Assembly: GCF_002432345.1 (NCBI RefSeq)
Contig: NZ_DJDT01000096.1
Location: 1 to 12,144 of the forward strand
Direction of reading: 5' to 3'
Source of the DNA: Pedobacter sp. UBA5917
GTDB lineage: Bacteria > Bacteroidota > Bacteroidia > Sphingobacteriales > Sphingobacteriaceae
Length of the DNA stretch: 12,144 bases
Numbering within the stretch: the first letter of the stretch is position 1; every line of letters starts with the position of its first letter. The notes beneath the pieces were generated by a model. That model was not told the origin of the DNA, did no database searches, and saw nothing but the letters and a program-made list of their open reading frames with translations. Positions 1 through 6,743 of the stretch are shown in pieces. The position numbers and the translations under genes were made by a program.

Positions 1-808
1 AAAGGGCGAGGGGCAGCGGCGAATCGGAAGTTTCGCCAGATTTCCCGTTTTTGTATACAATGGCTTCCCAACCGCCAATGCCGATTGTAGAGATAAAAAC
101 CAATACACATAATACAACCAAAGTAAATATTCCCCAACCAAAACCTTTGCTGATATCGCGTTGCGGATTTTTGGTTTCTTCGGCTACATTGGCAACGCCT
201 TCAATACCCAGAAAAAACCAGATGGCGAAGGGGACTGCAGCAAAAACGCCGCTCCAACCGTTAGGGAAATTATTGTGGATTAGGTTTTCTGTATGGAATT
301 TAGGCAGGGTGATACCCGAAAAGAGCAGCAATTCGCCAACAGCCAAAACGGTAATAATTACTTCGAACGAAGCTGCGGCCTTTATGCCATATATATTTAA
401 TGCAGTAAAAATAAAATAAACGGCAATAGCGCTGGTAAGAATGGGAACCTGTGGAAAAAATGCATTAAAATAAGATCCAATGGCAAAAGCTATAGCCGGT
501 GGCGCAAATATAAATTCGACCATTTGCGCTATACCTGCAATAAAACCAATATTTTTACCGAGCGCAGTATTGGCGTAATCGAAAACCCCACCGGCCTTGG
601 GTATGGCGCAGGCCAGTTCGGCATAACTGAAACTAAAGGTTACATACATCACCATAATGGCAGCTGTAGCGATGGCCATACCAAGGGTACCACCTTTTTC
701 GAGACCCAGGTTCCAGCCAAAATACATTCCCGAAATTACATAGCCAACACCGAGCCCCCATAACATAAAGGGAGTAAGCGTTTTCTTTAAGCCATCTTTT
801 TGTTCCAT
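1..808 (-). CDS. eat: Ethanolamine permease, APC superfamily (5' part, C-terminus beyond window edge)
   Basis: Translating the minus strand from the ATG at 808 gives 269 open codons that run off the left edge without a stop, so the C-terminal part is missing (family members are roughly 440 residues, from memory). It is a multi-pass inner-membrane transporter expected to import ethanolamine as a carbon/nitrogen source. Visible features: a glycine-rich first membrane helix (WGLGVGYVISG, residues 17-27), PKAGG at 70-74, several hydrophobic helices between 40 and 245, an APC-type cytoplasmic loop (VAEETKNPQRDI, about 208-219), and SDSPLPLAL at 261-269. The last motif and the TM1 region are what I recall as typical of the ethanolamine permease subfamily (TIGR00908-like) rather than general amino-acid permeases. 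Ethanolamine ammonia-lyase genes, the usual partners, would lie outside the window if present. No confident promoter was found in 809-940. Confidence 0.85.
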   Translation of the reverse strand, partial: MEQKDGLKKTLTPFMLWGLGVGYVISGMYFGWNLGLEKGGTLGMAIATAAIMVMYVTFSFSYAELACAIPKAGGVFDYANTALGKNIGFIAGIAQMVEFIFAPPAIAFAIGSYFNAFFPQVPILTSAIAVYFIFTALNIYGIKAAASFEVIITVLAVGELLLFSGITLPKFHTENLIHNNFPNGWSGVFAAVPFAIWFFLGIEGVANVAEETKNPQRDISKGFGWGIFTLVVLCVLVFISTIGIGGWEAIVYKNGKSGETSDSPLPLAL

Positions 809-942
809 TGTGTGGATTTATAAGATTTAAATAGGTTTATATTATTTGCTCGAAAATGATAAACTATTAGCTTCGGTATCTGCTGTTTAAAGTAGTAATT
901 ATTTTTTGGTTTAAGGAGTTAATAAAATTGATTTTTGATTAA

Positions 943-975
943 AAATAAAAAAACCAATGACAGTGCATTGGTTTT
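943..975 (-). terminator. Rho-independent terminator of yiaA
   Basis: A perfect 10-bp inverted repeat (950-959 with 966-975, arms AAAACCAATG / CATTGGTTTT, 6-base loop) lies 28 bases past the yiaA stop. Read on the minus strand, the stem is followed by a T-rich tract (complement of 941-949). It separates yiaA from the permease gene, so the two are probably not cotranscribed. Confidence 0.75.
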
Positions 976-1002
976 GTAAAATTCATTAATGATGGTTTTT
1001 GT

Positions 1003-1410
1003 CTACTCCGAATCTCGGTTTTTATTTACCATCTGGCCATCTCTCGTATTTTTCTGTACCGTAATGGCACCAAAAAGGGAGAGTAAAAAGGCAAAGGCAT
1101 AAAATCCCTTTTCGCTTGGCAGCAAGGTAGCATTCCACAGGCCTATCACCAATAAAGTAATGGTTAACAGGGTAGAGAACCAGCTAAGGCCATAATAAAT
1201 TTCGGTAACAGGTATGCCTTCCAGTTTATCGCGAACAGCTTTCTGTAAAGAAATTACGGCAAAAAGGCCAAACATCAATACGGTAAAATAATATCCTTTT
1301 TCGTTAAGAAGCATATCAGAACGCCACAGGCCTACAATAAAGCCGATCATTCCGATACCTAATGCAATCCAGGCGGCTGCCACGAATGCATTTGATGGTT
1401 TTTGATTCAT
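1003..1410 (-). CDS. yiaA: YiaA/YiaB family inner membrane protein
   Basis: A 135-residue protein built from two copies of the YiaA/B two-helix domain. The duplicated signature is easy to see: GLWRSDMLLNEKGYYF (27-42) and GLWNATLLPSEKGFYAF (90-106), each followed by a helix and a QK..RD motif (56-61 and 119-124). Four membrane segments are predicted near 8-28, 42-56, 74-92 and 104-118, with short polar ends. This matches the duplicated E. coli YiaA layout, also about 145 residues. The molecular function is unknown; it is an integral inner-membrane protein. It is divergent from nnr across a 170-base gap and ends at its own terminator. A -7-like TACCTTTTG lies on the minus strand at 1464-1456, but no good -33 box accompanies it, so I do not list that as a promoter. 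Confidence 0.9.
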   Translation of the reverse strand: MNQKPSNAFVAAAWIALGIGMIGFIVGLWRSDMLLNEKGYYFTVLMFGLFAVISLQKAVRDKLEGIPVTEIYYGLSWFSTLLTITLLVIGLWNATLLPSEKGFYAFAFLLSLFGAITVQKNTRDGQMVNKNRDSE

Positions 1411-1545
1411 TGTTTTGAGATTTAATTTAATTCTTTACAAAACGTTAAAGATTGGCAAAAGGTATAAAAATTAAAAGAGACTCTGTTAAATTATTTTCGA
1501 AAACCGTATAAATTGCTTTACATAAAATCAAACAAAATCCGATCT

Positions 1546-1576
1546 TTTGCATTATAGCTGTATACCCTTACCTTAG
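1546..1576 (+). promoter_or_regulatory. Putative Bacteroidota promoter of nnr
   Basis: TTTG (1546-1549), a 19-base spacer, then TACCTTAG (1569-1576), which matches the -33/-7 consensus TTTG...TAnnTTTG at all but one base. Only four bases (TAAT) separate the -7 box from the nnr ATG, so the transcript would start at or within a base or two of the start codon. Expected from consensus, not measured. Confidence 0.6.
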
Positions 1577-1580
1577 TAAT

Positions 1581-3077
1581 ATGCGAACCTTGCTTACTTC
1601 TGCCCAAATGCGCAGTGCCGATCAGTTTACCATTGCCAATAAACCCATTGCTTCTATCGATCTGATGGAAAAAGCAGCGAGGGCTTTTGTGCAAAGCTTT
1701 TTAAGAGATGAGTTTGATACCACTAAAAGTGTGGCTATTTTTTGCGGAAAAGGTAATAATGGTGGCGATGGATTGGCCATAGCACATTTATTGCTTGCTA
1801 ATGGTTATGATAATATAAAGGTTTATATCGTTAATTTTAGTGAAAGGCAGAGCGATGATTTTGCCATTAATCTACAACGGATAGACGAGTCGCGCTGTAA
1901 AAAAACGGATATCAATCAACCTTCGGATCTGAAAAACTTAAAGGTAGACCTCATTATCGATGCGATTTTAGGTTCTGGTTTAAATAAACCCCTTGATGGC
2001 GGTTATGTGGAACTGGTTAAGGGCATTAATAAACTTAATAAAAAAGTATACGCAGTTGATGTGCCCACGGGTTTTTTCGCTGAAGGAAAACTGTCAAAAG
2101 ATTATAATGGCATAAAAGCCTATAAAACCATTTCTTTTCAACGGCCGAAAATCAATTTTTTCTTTCCCGAATCGGCTGCTGCTACCGAGAAATTCGAGGT
2201 AGTGGATATTGATCTCGATGAACCGTATATCCAAAAACAGGATTCTGATTTCTATGTGATCGAAGAAAGTGATATCCAAAAAATCCTTCACCCGCGGAAG
2301 TTGTTCAGTCATAAAGGAACTTATGGACATGCACTTATCATAGCCGGCAATACGAATACCATGGGCGCTGCTTTGCTTTCATCAATGGCCTGTTTACATA
2401 GCGGTGCCGGTTTAACCACCGCATGCATTCCACAAAGTGGTTTGACTGCCTTAAATACTACTTTACCTGAAGTAATGGCCTTACCGAGAGATGAATATAC
2501 AAGAATTGAGGACCCTAAAAAATACCAGTCTATTGCCATTGGTCCGGGTTTAGGTACCGATCCTGAAAATGAAAAACTATTGGAAAGTCTGATTTTGGCC
2601 AGACAGCCATTGGTAATTGATGCCGATGCACTGAATATTTTGGGAGAAAGACCCGATCTGATTGAAAAACTGGCCCCCAATAGCATTCTTACCCCACACG
2701 TAAAAGAATTCGACCGTTTGTTCGGCGAACACGAAAGTTGGTGGGATAGGGTACAATCAGCCAGGGAACATGCAAAAAAACTCAAAATCGTAATTGTACT
2801 TAAAAACCAGTATACTTTTATCTGTCTGCCAACAGGTAAGGTGCTCATCAACCCAACCGGCAACCCTGCAATGGCACAGGGTGGGATGGGCGATATCCTT
2901 ACCGGCATTATTGCAGGTTTTGTAGCGCAGAAATATTCGGCAACCGATGCAGCTATGCTAGGTTGTTATATTCATGGCAAAGCTGGAGATGGCCTGGCGC
3001 ACGATCATTTTGTGGTTACCGCATCGCAGGTGGCAACAAGAATATCAAAAGAGATTAAGATGCTTATTACCAAATAG
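1581..3077 (+). CDS. nnr: Bifunctional NAD(P)H-hydrate repair enzyme Nnr (epimerase + ADP/ATP-dependent dehydratase)
   Basis: Metabolite-repair enzyme of 498 residues. The N-terminal YjeF-N domain (about 1-215) epimerises R-NAD(P)HX to the S form. The C-terminal ribokinase-like domain (about 225-498) dehydrates S-NAD(P)HX back to NAD(P)H using a nucleotide cofactor. Epimerase landmarks: GKGNNGGDG at 56-64, DAILGSG at 127-133 (D127 is the expected catalytic Asp) and VPTG at 161-164. Dehydratase landmarks: HKGTYGHALIIAG at 244-256, GPGLG at 321-325, IDADALN at 346-352, TPH at 371-373, and GNPAMAQGGMGD at 427-438, whose D438 is the expected general base. Length and domain order fit the bacterial fusion, so both activities should be present. 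Cytoplasmic. The ATG at 1581 sits four bases after the predicted -7 box. There is no clear terminator in the 116 bases before the next gene, so some read-through is possible. Confidence 0.96.
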   Translation: MRTLLTSAQMRSADQFTIANKPIASIDLMEKAARAFVQSFLRDEFDTTKSVAIFCGKGNNGGDGLAIAHLLLANGYDNIKVYIVNFSERQSDDFAINLQRIDESRCKKTDINQPSDLKNLKVDLIIDAILGSGLNKPLDGGYVELVKGINKLNKKVYAVDVPTGFFAEGKLSKDYNGIKAYKTISFQRPKINFFFPESAAATEKFEVVDIDLDEPYIQKQDSDFYVIEESDIQKILHPRKLFSHKGTYGHALIIAGNTNTMGAALLSSMACLHSGAGLTTACIPQSGLTALNTTLPEVMALPRDEYTRIEDPKKYQSIAIGPGLGTDPENEKLLESLILARQPLVIDADALNILGERPDLIEKLAPNSILTPHVKEFDRLFGEHESWWDRVQSAREHAKKLKIVIVLKNQYTFICLPTGKVLINPTGNPAMAQGGMGDILTGIIAGFVAQKYSATDAAMLGCYIHGKAGDGLAHDHFVVTASQVATRISKEIKMLITK

Positions 3078-3193
3078 TTTAAAATTTGGTTGTGGAAAAA
3101 AAGCAGAGCTATTCTACTATCTTTCTTTTAATAATTTATAGTTTAAGGGAATATTTTAATCAGATATCTTAAAAACGGAAAACTAAAATTATT

Positions 3194-3895
3194 ATGGCAC
3201 AAAAAGAGTACACGCTGAATGAGCTCATTAAGGAATCGGCAGAAAACCCGGCGGAAAACGATTTTTTTGAATTGGAAAAACCTGCTCTGCTCGAAGTTAA
3301 CTTAAACAATCAAAGGATTTTGGCCAAAGCCGGATCAATGGTAGCCTATATCGGCAATATCGATTTTAAAAGAGAAGGTCTGTTGAGCAAAGGCTTGGGC
3401 GGTTTATTAAAGAAAGCCATTTCTGGCGAAGGAACCTCGCTAATGCATGCAGCCGGAACAGGTAAACTGTATCTGGCCGATGAAGGCAAAAAGGTAAAAA
3501 TCATCAAACTTCAGAACGAGTCGGTTTTTGTTAACGGAAACGATGTTTTAGCATTGGAAGAAAACATTAAAAACGAAATTAAAATGCTGAAAAGTATTGC
3601 CGGAATGATGAGCGGCGGCTTATTCCAGGTAAAACTATCGGGTAGCGGCTATATTGCCATTACTACGCATGGTGAGCCGATTTTATTAAGGGTTACTGCC
3701 AACCAGCTCGTTTATACCGATCCGAATGCAACTGTTGCATGGTCGGAAAACCTAACGCCCAACATCAAAACCAATTTAACTTTTGGTTCTTTCATCGGCA
3801 GGGGTAGCGGCGAATCGTTCCAGTTGGAATTTTTTGGAGAAGGATGGGTGCTGGTGCAGCCATATGAGGAAGTGAAATACGCAGCTAAGTCTTAA
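3194..3895 (+). CDS. AIM24 / TIGR00266 family protein
   Basis: A 233-residue soluble protein of the AIM24 (former DUF124) beta-sandwich family. Family-like stretches are KAGSMVAY (45-52), ESVFVNGNDVLALE (109-122), FQVKLSGSGYIAITTHG (144-160), TDPNATVAWSENL (175-187) and SFQLEFFGEGWVLVQP (208-223). A glycine-rich segment (67-90) with a basic start interrupts the first sheet. There is no signal peptide or membrane helix. In yeast Aim24 is a mitochondrial inner-membrane organisation factor; the bacterial members have no established biochemical role, so none is assigned. About 26 residues before the fold are acidic and probably disordered. It lies 116 bases downstream of nnr on the same strand, with weak sequence for a separate promoter (TATCTTTC at 3118-3125, no paired -33 box). 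Confidence 0.85.
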   Translation: MAQKEYTLNELIKESAENPAENDFFELEKPALLEVNLNNQRILAKAGSMVAYIGNIDFKREGLLSKGLGGLLKKAISGEGTSLMHAAGTGKLYLADEGKKVKIIKLQNESVFVNGNDVLALEENIKNEIKMLKSIAGMMSGGLFQVKLSGSGYIAITTHGEPILLRVTANQLVYTDPNATVAWSENLTPNIKTNLTFGSFIGRGSGESFQLEFFGEGWVLVQPYEEVKYAAKS

Positions 3896-3920
3896 ATTAT
3901 TTTTTGGCGTGGAGACACGA

Positions 3921-3957
3921 AACTATGGGTCTTAGCGAGACGCTAAGACCAGTAAAG
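3921..3957. repeat. Palindrome-containing direct repeat, copy 1
   Basis: A 37-base unit matching 4045-4081 with only two mismatches. Its core is a perfect 10-bp inverted repeat, GGTCTTAGCG (3928-3937) and CGCTAAGACC (3941-3950), with a 3-base AGA loop. It lies about 30 bases after the AIM24 stop. There is no T-tract, so it is not a standard terminator. Confidence 0.85.
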
Positions 3958-3966
3958 TGTTATTTT

Positions 3967-3990
3967 TTGGTTCGTATCGATACGAACCAA
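3967..3990. repeat. Perfect 24-base palindrome
   Basis: Positions 3967-3990 are identical to their own reverse complement, centred on a ClaI-like ATCGAT. The left half reads TTGGTTCGTATC. It sits between the two 37-base direct repeats. A run of six Ts overlaps its left end on the plus strand, on the wrong side for a plus-strand terminator. It could be a symmetric protein-binding site or a cruciform-forming element. Confidence 0.85.
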
Positions 3991-4044
3991 GGCGGTAGAT
4001 TGATTTCTCCATAGAAACACAAATGAAGATGTGGAATTTTAAAA

Positions 4045-4081
4045 AACTGTGGGTCTTAGCGAGACGCTAAGACCAGTTAAG
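4045..4081. repeat. Palindrome-containing direct repeat, copy 2
   Basis: Second copy of the unit at 3921-3957. The 10-bp arms at 4052-4061 and 4065-4074 and the AGA loop are identical to copy 1. The two mismatches lie in the flanks (A/G at the fifth base, A/T at the thirty-fourth). Confidence 0.85.
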
Positions 4082-4090
4082 GGGGAGCGA

Positions 4091-4170
4091 CGAAGCAATC
4101 TTACAACAATCGCTATAACCTATAGTTTAAGATTGCTTCGCCGGCTGAAAAAGCCTTCTCGCAATGACGA
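4091..4170. repeat. REP-like intergenic element with long hairpin
   Basis: A 13-bp perfect inverted repeat, CGAAGCAATCTTA (4091-4103) and TAAGATTGCTTCG (4128-4140). The loop holds a second small stem (CTATA 4113-4117 with TATAG 4121-4125). The flank at 4151-4170 ends in TCTCGCAATGACGA. Read on the minus strand this gives the TCATTGCGAG...CGAAGCAATCT wording that I recall as a very widespread dispersed intergenic repeat in Bacteroidota and other phyla. Its function is not established. Confidence 0.7.
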
Positions 4171-4182
4171 TTAAAGAGAAAC

Positions 4183-4216
4183 AAAAAATCCCGGCATTTC
4201 ATCAATGTCGGGATTT
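4183..4216 (-). terminator. Rho-independent terminator of the sigma/anti-sigma operon
   Basis: Inverted repeat 4186-4198 with 4204-4216 (13 pairs, 5-base loop). There is one imperfect pair, G-U in plus-strand RNA and C-A in minus-strand RNA. On the minus strand the GC-rich stem is followed by a six-T run (complement of 4183-4188, partly in the stem). It lies 26 bases past the anti-sigma stop. It may also stop plus-strand transcripts from the AIM24 side, though less well. Confidence 0.75.
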
Positions 4217-4242
4217 AATATATTTAGTTAATAATTTCTGTT

Positions 4243-5106
4243 TTAAACGCCACCCATTACGGTAAGTTTTTCCATTGTTGGGTTAACACTTCCGCCCATA
4301 GGCTCTAAAGTTACGGCAAAGGCCTGTGCCTCTTGTATGGCCTGCATTTTTACCAGTGCTTCGTTATTCGTAGAATCAGATTTTCCGAATACACCTAAAC
4401 TCACCGGCTTCCCGTTTACCAGGGCCCATAACTGATATTCGTGCTCAGCATCGGCTTTAGGCAAATCCATCGCCACATAGTTGATCAGTACACTTTTATC
4501 TTTTTTGTTCCAGAATACCTTCATTTTAGATGCCGGGCTAAACGGCTGACCGGTCATGCGGATGGTTGCCCATTCCTTGCTTTCGGCCATTGCAGCGATA
4601 TTGTCCAAACCCTGGTTCTCAAACTCCAGCTTGCTCACCACTCCTGCAAATTTTTGCTTATCAAGGCTTAAACTAGCAATCTGATCGTGCGCATCGTTTA
4701 ACTTGTTGTAAGTAATAAACAATGCGGCCGTACTTACTACCAATAAAGCTACACAGGCAACTAAGGCGTAACGTAAAGTTCTTACTTTAGCATCACTTCC
4801 ATCCAAACGTATAATTCTTGGTTCTTCAGCATAAATTGGTTCGGGTTGAACATTCACATTCTCTTCAACCTCACTTAAGCCCAACTTTTCGAACAATCTT
4901 GTTTCTACATCTGCAGATGGTTCTACAGCATTTTGCATAGCATATTGCTCCATAGCCTCCTCAATGGCGGCTATCTCATCTCTAACCTCTGGGTTTTGAG
5001 ATGCCATTTCCTCAACCTGCAACGCTTCTTCAGGCGATAAATCACCTAATACGTACAGCTCAAGTACTCCAGATTCGATATATGCTTTTAAATTTTCCAC
5101 GCTCAA
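4243..5106 (-). CDS. Membrane-anchored anti-sigma factor, RskA-type C-terminal domain
   Basis: A 287-residue single-pass membrane protein expected to sequester the ECF sigma factor encoded just upstream. The N-terminal cytoplasmic part (1-110) opens with a YIESGVLELYVLGDLSPEE-type helix that I recognise from Bacteroidota anti-sigma factors; no zinc-binding CHCC motif is seen. One hydrophobic helix spans about 111-133, followed by a coiled-coil-like stretch (134-170) and a periplasmic anti-sigma-K domain (180-287) ending in EPMGGSVNPTMEKL. The start is a TTG at 5106-5104, since the next in-frame Met is residue 34, inside the conserved N-terminus. The TTG overlaps the sigma stop in a TTGA tetranucleotide, so translation is probably coupled. 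Release would normally need proteolysis or a conformational signal, which the sequence does not reveal. Confidence 0.9.
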   Translation of the reverse strand: MSVENLKAYIESGVLELYVLGDLSPEEALQVEEMASQNPEVRDEIAAIEEAMEQYAMQNAVEPSADVETRLFEKLGLSEVEENVNVQPEPIYAEEPRIIRLDGSDAKVRTLRYALVACVALLVVSTAALFITYNKLNDAHDQIASLSLDKQKFAGVVSKLEFENQGLDNIAAMAESKEWATIRMTGQPFSPASKMKVFWNKKDKSVLINYVAMDLPKADAEHEYQLWALVNGKPVSLGVFGKSDSTNNEALVKMQAIQEAQAFAVTLEPMGGSVNPTMEKLTVMGGV

Positions 5107-5654
5107 TTAAAATTCCTTCTCAATTCAATAATAGCCAGCCGGACCCGGGTTTTCACCGTTCCTAATGGCAGATCTAACTTTTCTGCGGCTTCCACATGTG
5201 TGAAACCCTTGTAATAAACTAAATCAAGAACTGCTTGTAAATCCGGTTTAAGGTTATCTACAAGTTGCTTAACACCAAGAACATCCGGGTTAAACGTAAC
5301 CTTGTTCTGTTCATCAACGAAACTTACGTTATTTTCTATATCTTGGTTTTTGAGTGAATTCTTAAAATCTTTAGAACGGAGTTTGTCGATCGATAAATTG
5401 CGGGCAATATTCATCATCCACGTAAACAAACGTCCTTTGGTATTATCGTAGTGTGCTGCCGATTGCCATATCTTTACGAAGGTTTCCTGTAATACGTCTT
5501 CAGCAAGTTCTGTGTGGGTAATAATGCGTGAAATAACGCCATAAAGGGCCGACGAATACATGCTGTACAGTGTTTTTAGTACCGCTGGATCTTTCGATTG
5601 CAGTGCTAGAACAAGTTCCGGCTCAGTTAGGGTTAATTTTTTTAATGCAGTCAC
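5103..5654 (-). CDS. ECF-type RNA polymerase sigma factor (SigK-like)
   Basis: A 183-residue sigma-70 family protein with only regions 2 and 4. Region 2 covers about 25-95, with AEDVLQETFVKIW (51-63) and GRLFTWMMNIARNLSIDKLR (74-93), the core-binding and -10 recognition helices. A 35-residue linker follows. Region 4 (about 130-180) carries the helix-turn-helix GFTHVEAAEKLDLPLGTVKTR (150-170). The start is a GTG at 5654-5652: an in-frame TAA lies three codons upstream, and the next Met, residue 32, would delete part of region 2. It is the first gene of a two-gene operon with its anti-sigma factor (4-base overlap). The SigK/RskA pairing is inferred from both proteins. Regulon and inducing signal cannot be read from the window. 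Confidence 0.93.
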   Translation of the reverse strand: MTALKKLTLTEPELVLALQSKDPAVLKTLYSMYSSALYGVISRIITHTELAEDVLQETFVKIWQSAAHYDNTKGRLFTWMMNIARNLSIDKLRSKDFKNSLKNQDIENNVSFVDEQNKVTFNPDVLGVKQLVDNLKPDLQAVLDLVYYKGFTHVEAAEKLDLPLGTVKTRVRLAIIELRRNFN

Positions 5655-5663
5655 TATTGGTTA

Positions 5664-5694
5664 CTAAGATACAATTCAGAACACAAAAAGCAAA
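5664..5694 (-). promoter_or_regulatory. Putative promoter of the sigma/anti-sigma operon
   Basis: On the minus strand, TTTG (5694-5691), exactly 19 bases, then TATCTTAG (5671-5664), one base off TAnnTTTG. Nine bases separate it from the GTG start. The TTTG is the end of the T-run that serves the lipA terminator, so terminator and promoter overlap. Confidence 0.6.
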
Positions 5695-5744
5695 AAAATG
5701 TTTTAGAAATGCATTCCGATAAGGAGTACGATTTCTAAAACATT
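5692..5744 (-). terminator. Rho-independent terminator of lipA
   Basis: A perfect 14-bp inverted repeat, AATGTTTTAGAAAT (5697-5710) and ATTTCTAAAACATT (5731-5744). The 20-base loop can add a short inner stem (5713-5717 with 5723-5727). On the minus strand the stem runs into seven Ts (complement of 5692-5698). It begins 26 bases after the lipA stop. Confidence 0.8.
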
Positions 5745-5770
5745 CTTAAACTGATCGTTAAATAATCAGT

Positions 5771-6664
5771 CTATGCTATTCCATCAATTGGGAAAAGGTG
5801 TTTTTCGGCATGGTATGACGAACGTACCAACGGACCGCTTTCTACATATTTTAAGCCTTTAGCCAAACCAGCTTCTTTGTACATGGCAAAAGTATCAGGG
5901 TGGATCCAATCTACAACCGGGTGGTGGTTGCGGGTTGGTTGTAAATACTGGCCTAAGGTTAAAATGTGTACGCCATTGGCTACTAAATCGTCCATGGCTT
6001 CAAAAATATCTTCTTCAGTTTCGCCCAAACCAAGCATAATGCCTGTTTTTGTTCTTAAACCAAATTCCGAAATTCTTTTTAGAGCCTCTAAACTCCTGTC
6101 GTATTTAGCCTGTATACGTACCTGACGGGTTAAACGCTTAACTGTTTCCATATTATGCGATACCACCTCCGGACGTTCTTCTAAAACGCGGTATAAATTA
6201 TCCCACTGACCTTTAAAATCAGGGATCAAAGTTTCTAAAGTAGTGATAGGACTTTCTCTGCGGATGGCCTGTAAAGTTTCTGCCCAGATAATAGAACCAC
6301 CATCTTTTAGGTCATCACGGTCTACCGAGGTAATTACGCAATGTTTTACGCCCATTAACCTTACCGAATCGGCAATGCGGTTGGGTTCGTCAACATCAAC
6401 TGCCAAGGGCCTGCCTGTAGCCACCGCGCAGAAAGAGCAGCTGCGGGTGCAGATGTTACCTAAAATCATGAAAGTTGCTGTACCTGCACCCCAGCACTCA
6501 CCCATATTTGGGCAGTTTCCGCTTTCGCAGATGGTATGCAGCTTATGCGTGTCTACTAAACTCCGAACTTGTGCATATTCTTTACCAACGGGCAATTTTA
6601 CGCGTAACCAATCTGGTTTGCGTTTAACTTCAGTTACAGCAGGTACTACCGGTAAATCAATCAT
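5771..6664 (-). CDS. lipA: Lipoyl synthase (radical SAM)
   Basis: A 297-residue cytoplasmic enzyme that inserts two sulfurs into protein-bound octanoyl groups to make lipoyl cofactor for 2-oxoacid dehydrogenases and the glycine cleavage system. Both Fe-S clusters can be placed. The auxiliary cluster cysteines are C46, C51 and C57 (CESGNCPNMGEC). The radical-SAM CxxxCxxC cysteines are C72, C76 and C79 (CTRSCSFC). The C-terminal RSSYHAE (281-287) includes the conserved serine that ligates the auxiliary cluster. DRDDLKDGG (115-123), METV (172-175) and GIMLGLGET (208-216) are also typical. The length is normal and no residue is missing. The ATG at 6664 lies four bases after a consensus -7 box. 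No lipB or lplA is in the window. Confidence 0.98.
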   Translation of the reverse strand: MIDLPVVPAVTEVKRKPDWLRVKLPVGKEYAQVRSLVDTHKLHTICESGNCPNMGECWGAGTATFMILGNICTRSCSFCAVATGRPLAVDVDEPNRIADSVRLMGVKHCVITSVDRDDLKDGGSIIWAETLQAIRRESPITTLETLIPDFKGQWDNLYRVLEERPEVVSHNMETVKRLTRQVRIQAKYDRSLEALKRISEFGLRTKTGIMLGLGETEEDIFEAMDDLVANGVHILTLGQYLQPTRNHHPVVDWIHPDTFAMYKEAGLAKGLKYVESGPLVRSSYHAEKHLFPIDGIA

Positions 6665-6668
6665 GCTA

Positions 6669-6700
6669 CAAAGTTAACGAATAGGATTGAATTGTTGCAA
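6669..6700 (-). promoter_or_regulatory. Putative promoter of lipA
   Basis: On the minus strand, TTG (6700-6698), 21 bases, then TAACTTTG (6676-6669), a full match to TAnnTTTG. Four bases (TAGC) lie before the ATG, implying a leaderless or nearly leaderless mRNA. Confidence 0.6.
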
Positions 6701-6743
6701 CGCCGAAATGTTTGGGGGTTGTAATAAATAAGGTTAACTGGTT

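Noticed and set aside
51..763. Two plus-strand open frames (51-419 and 524-763)
   Set aside because: They are antisense to the permease, which is open along the whole minus strand from 808 to the window edge and shows clear APC motifs.
809..940. Riboswitch or ethanolamine-responsive leader before the permease
   Set aside because: The stretch is AT-rich with no stable stem or conserved core that I can recognise.
2094..2908. Minus-strand open frames of 78 and 195 codons inside nnr
   Set aside because: Antisense shadows of a complete, well-conserved nnr; their translations show no recognisable domain.
3967..3990. The 24-base palindrome as terminator of the AIM24 gene
   Set aside because: The T-run precedes the stem on the plus strand and would be A-run after it on the minus strand; neither fits a rho-independent terminator.
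3921..4081. A minimal CRISPR array (two identical hairpin repeats)
   Set aside because: Only two copies, an 87-base gap containing its own palindrome, no cas genes, and no regular spacing.
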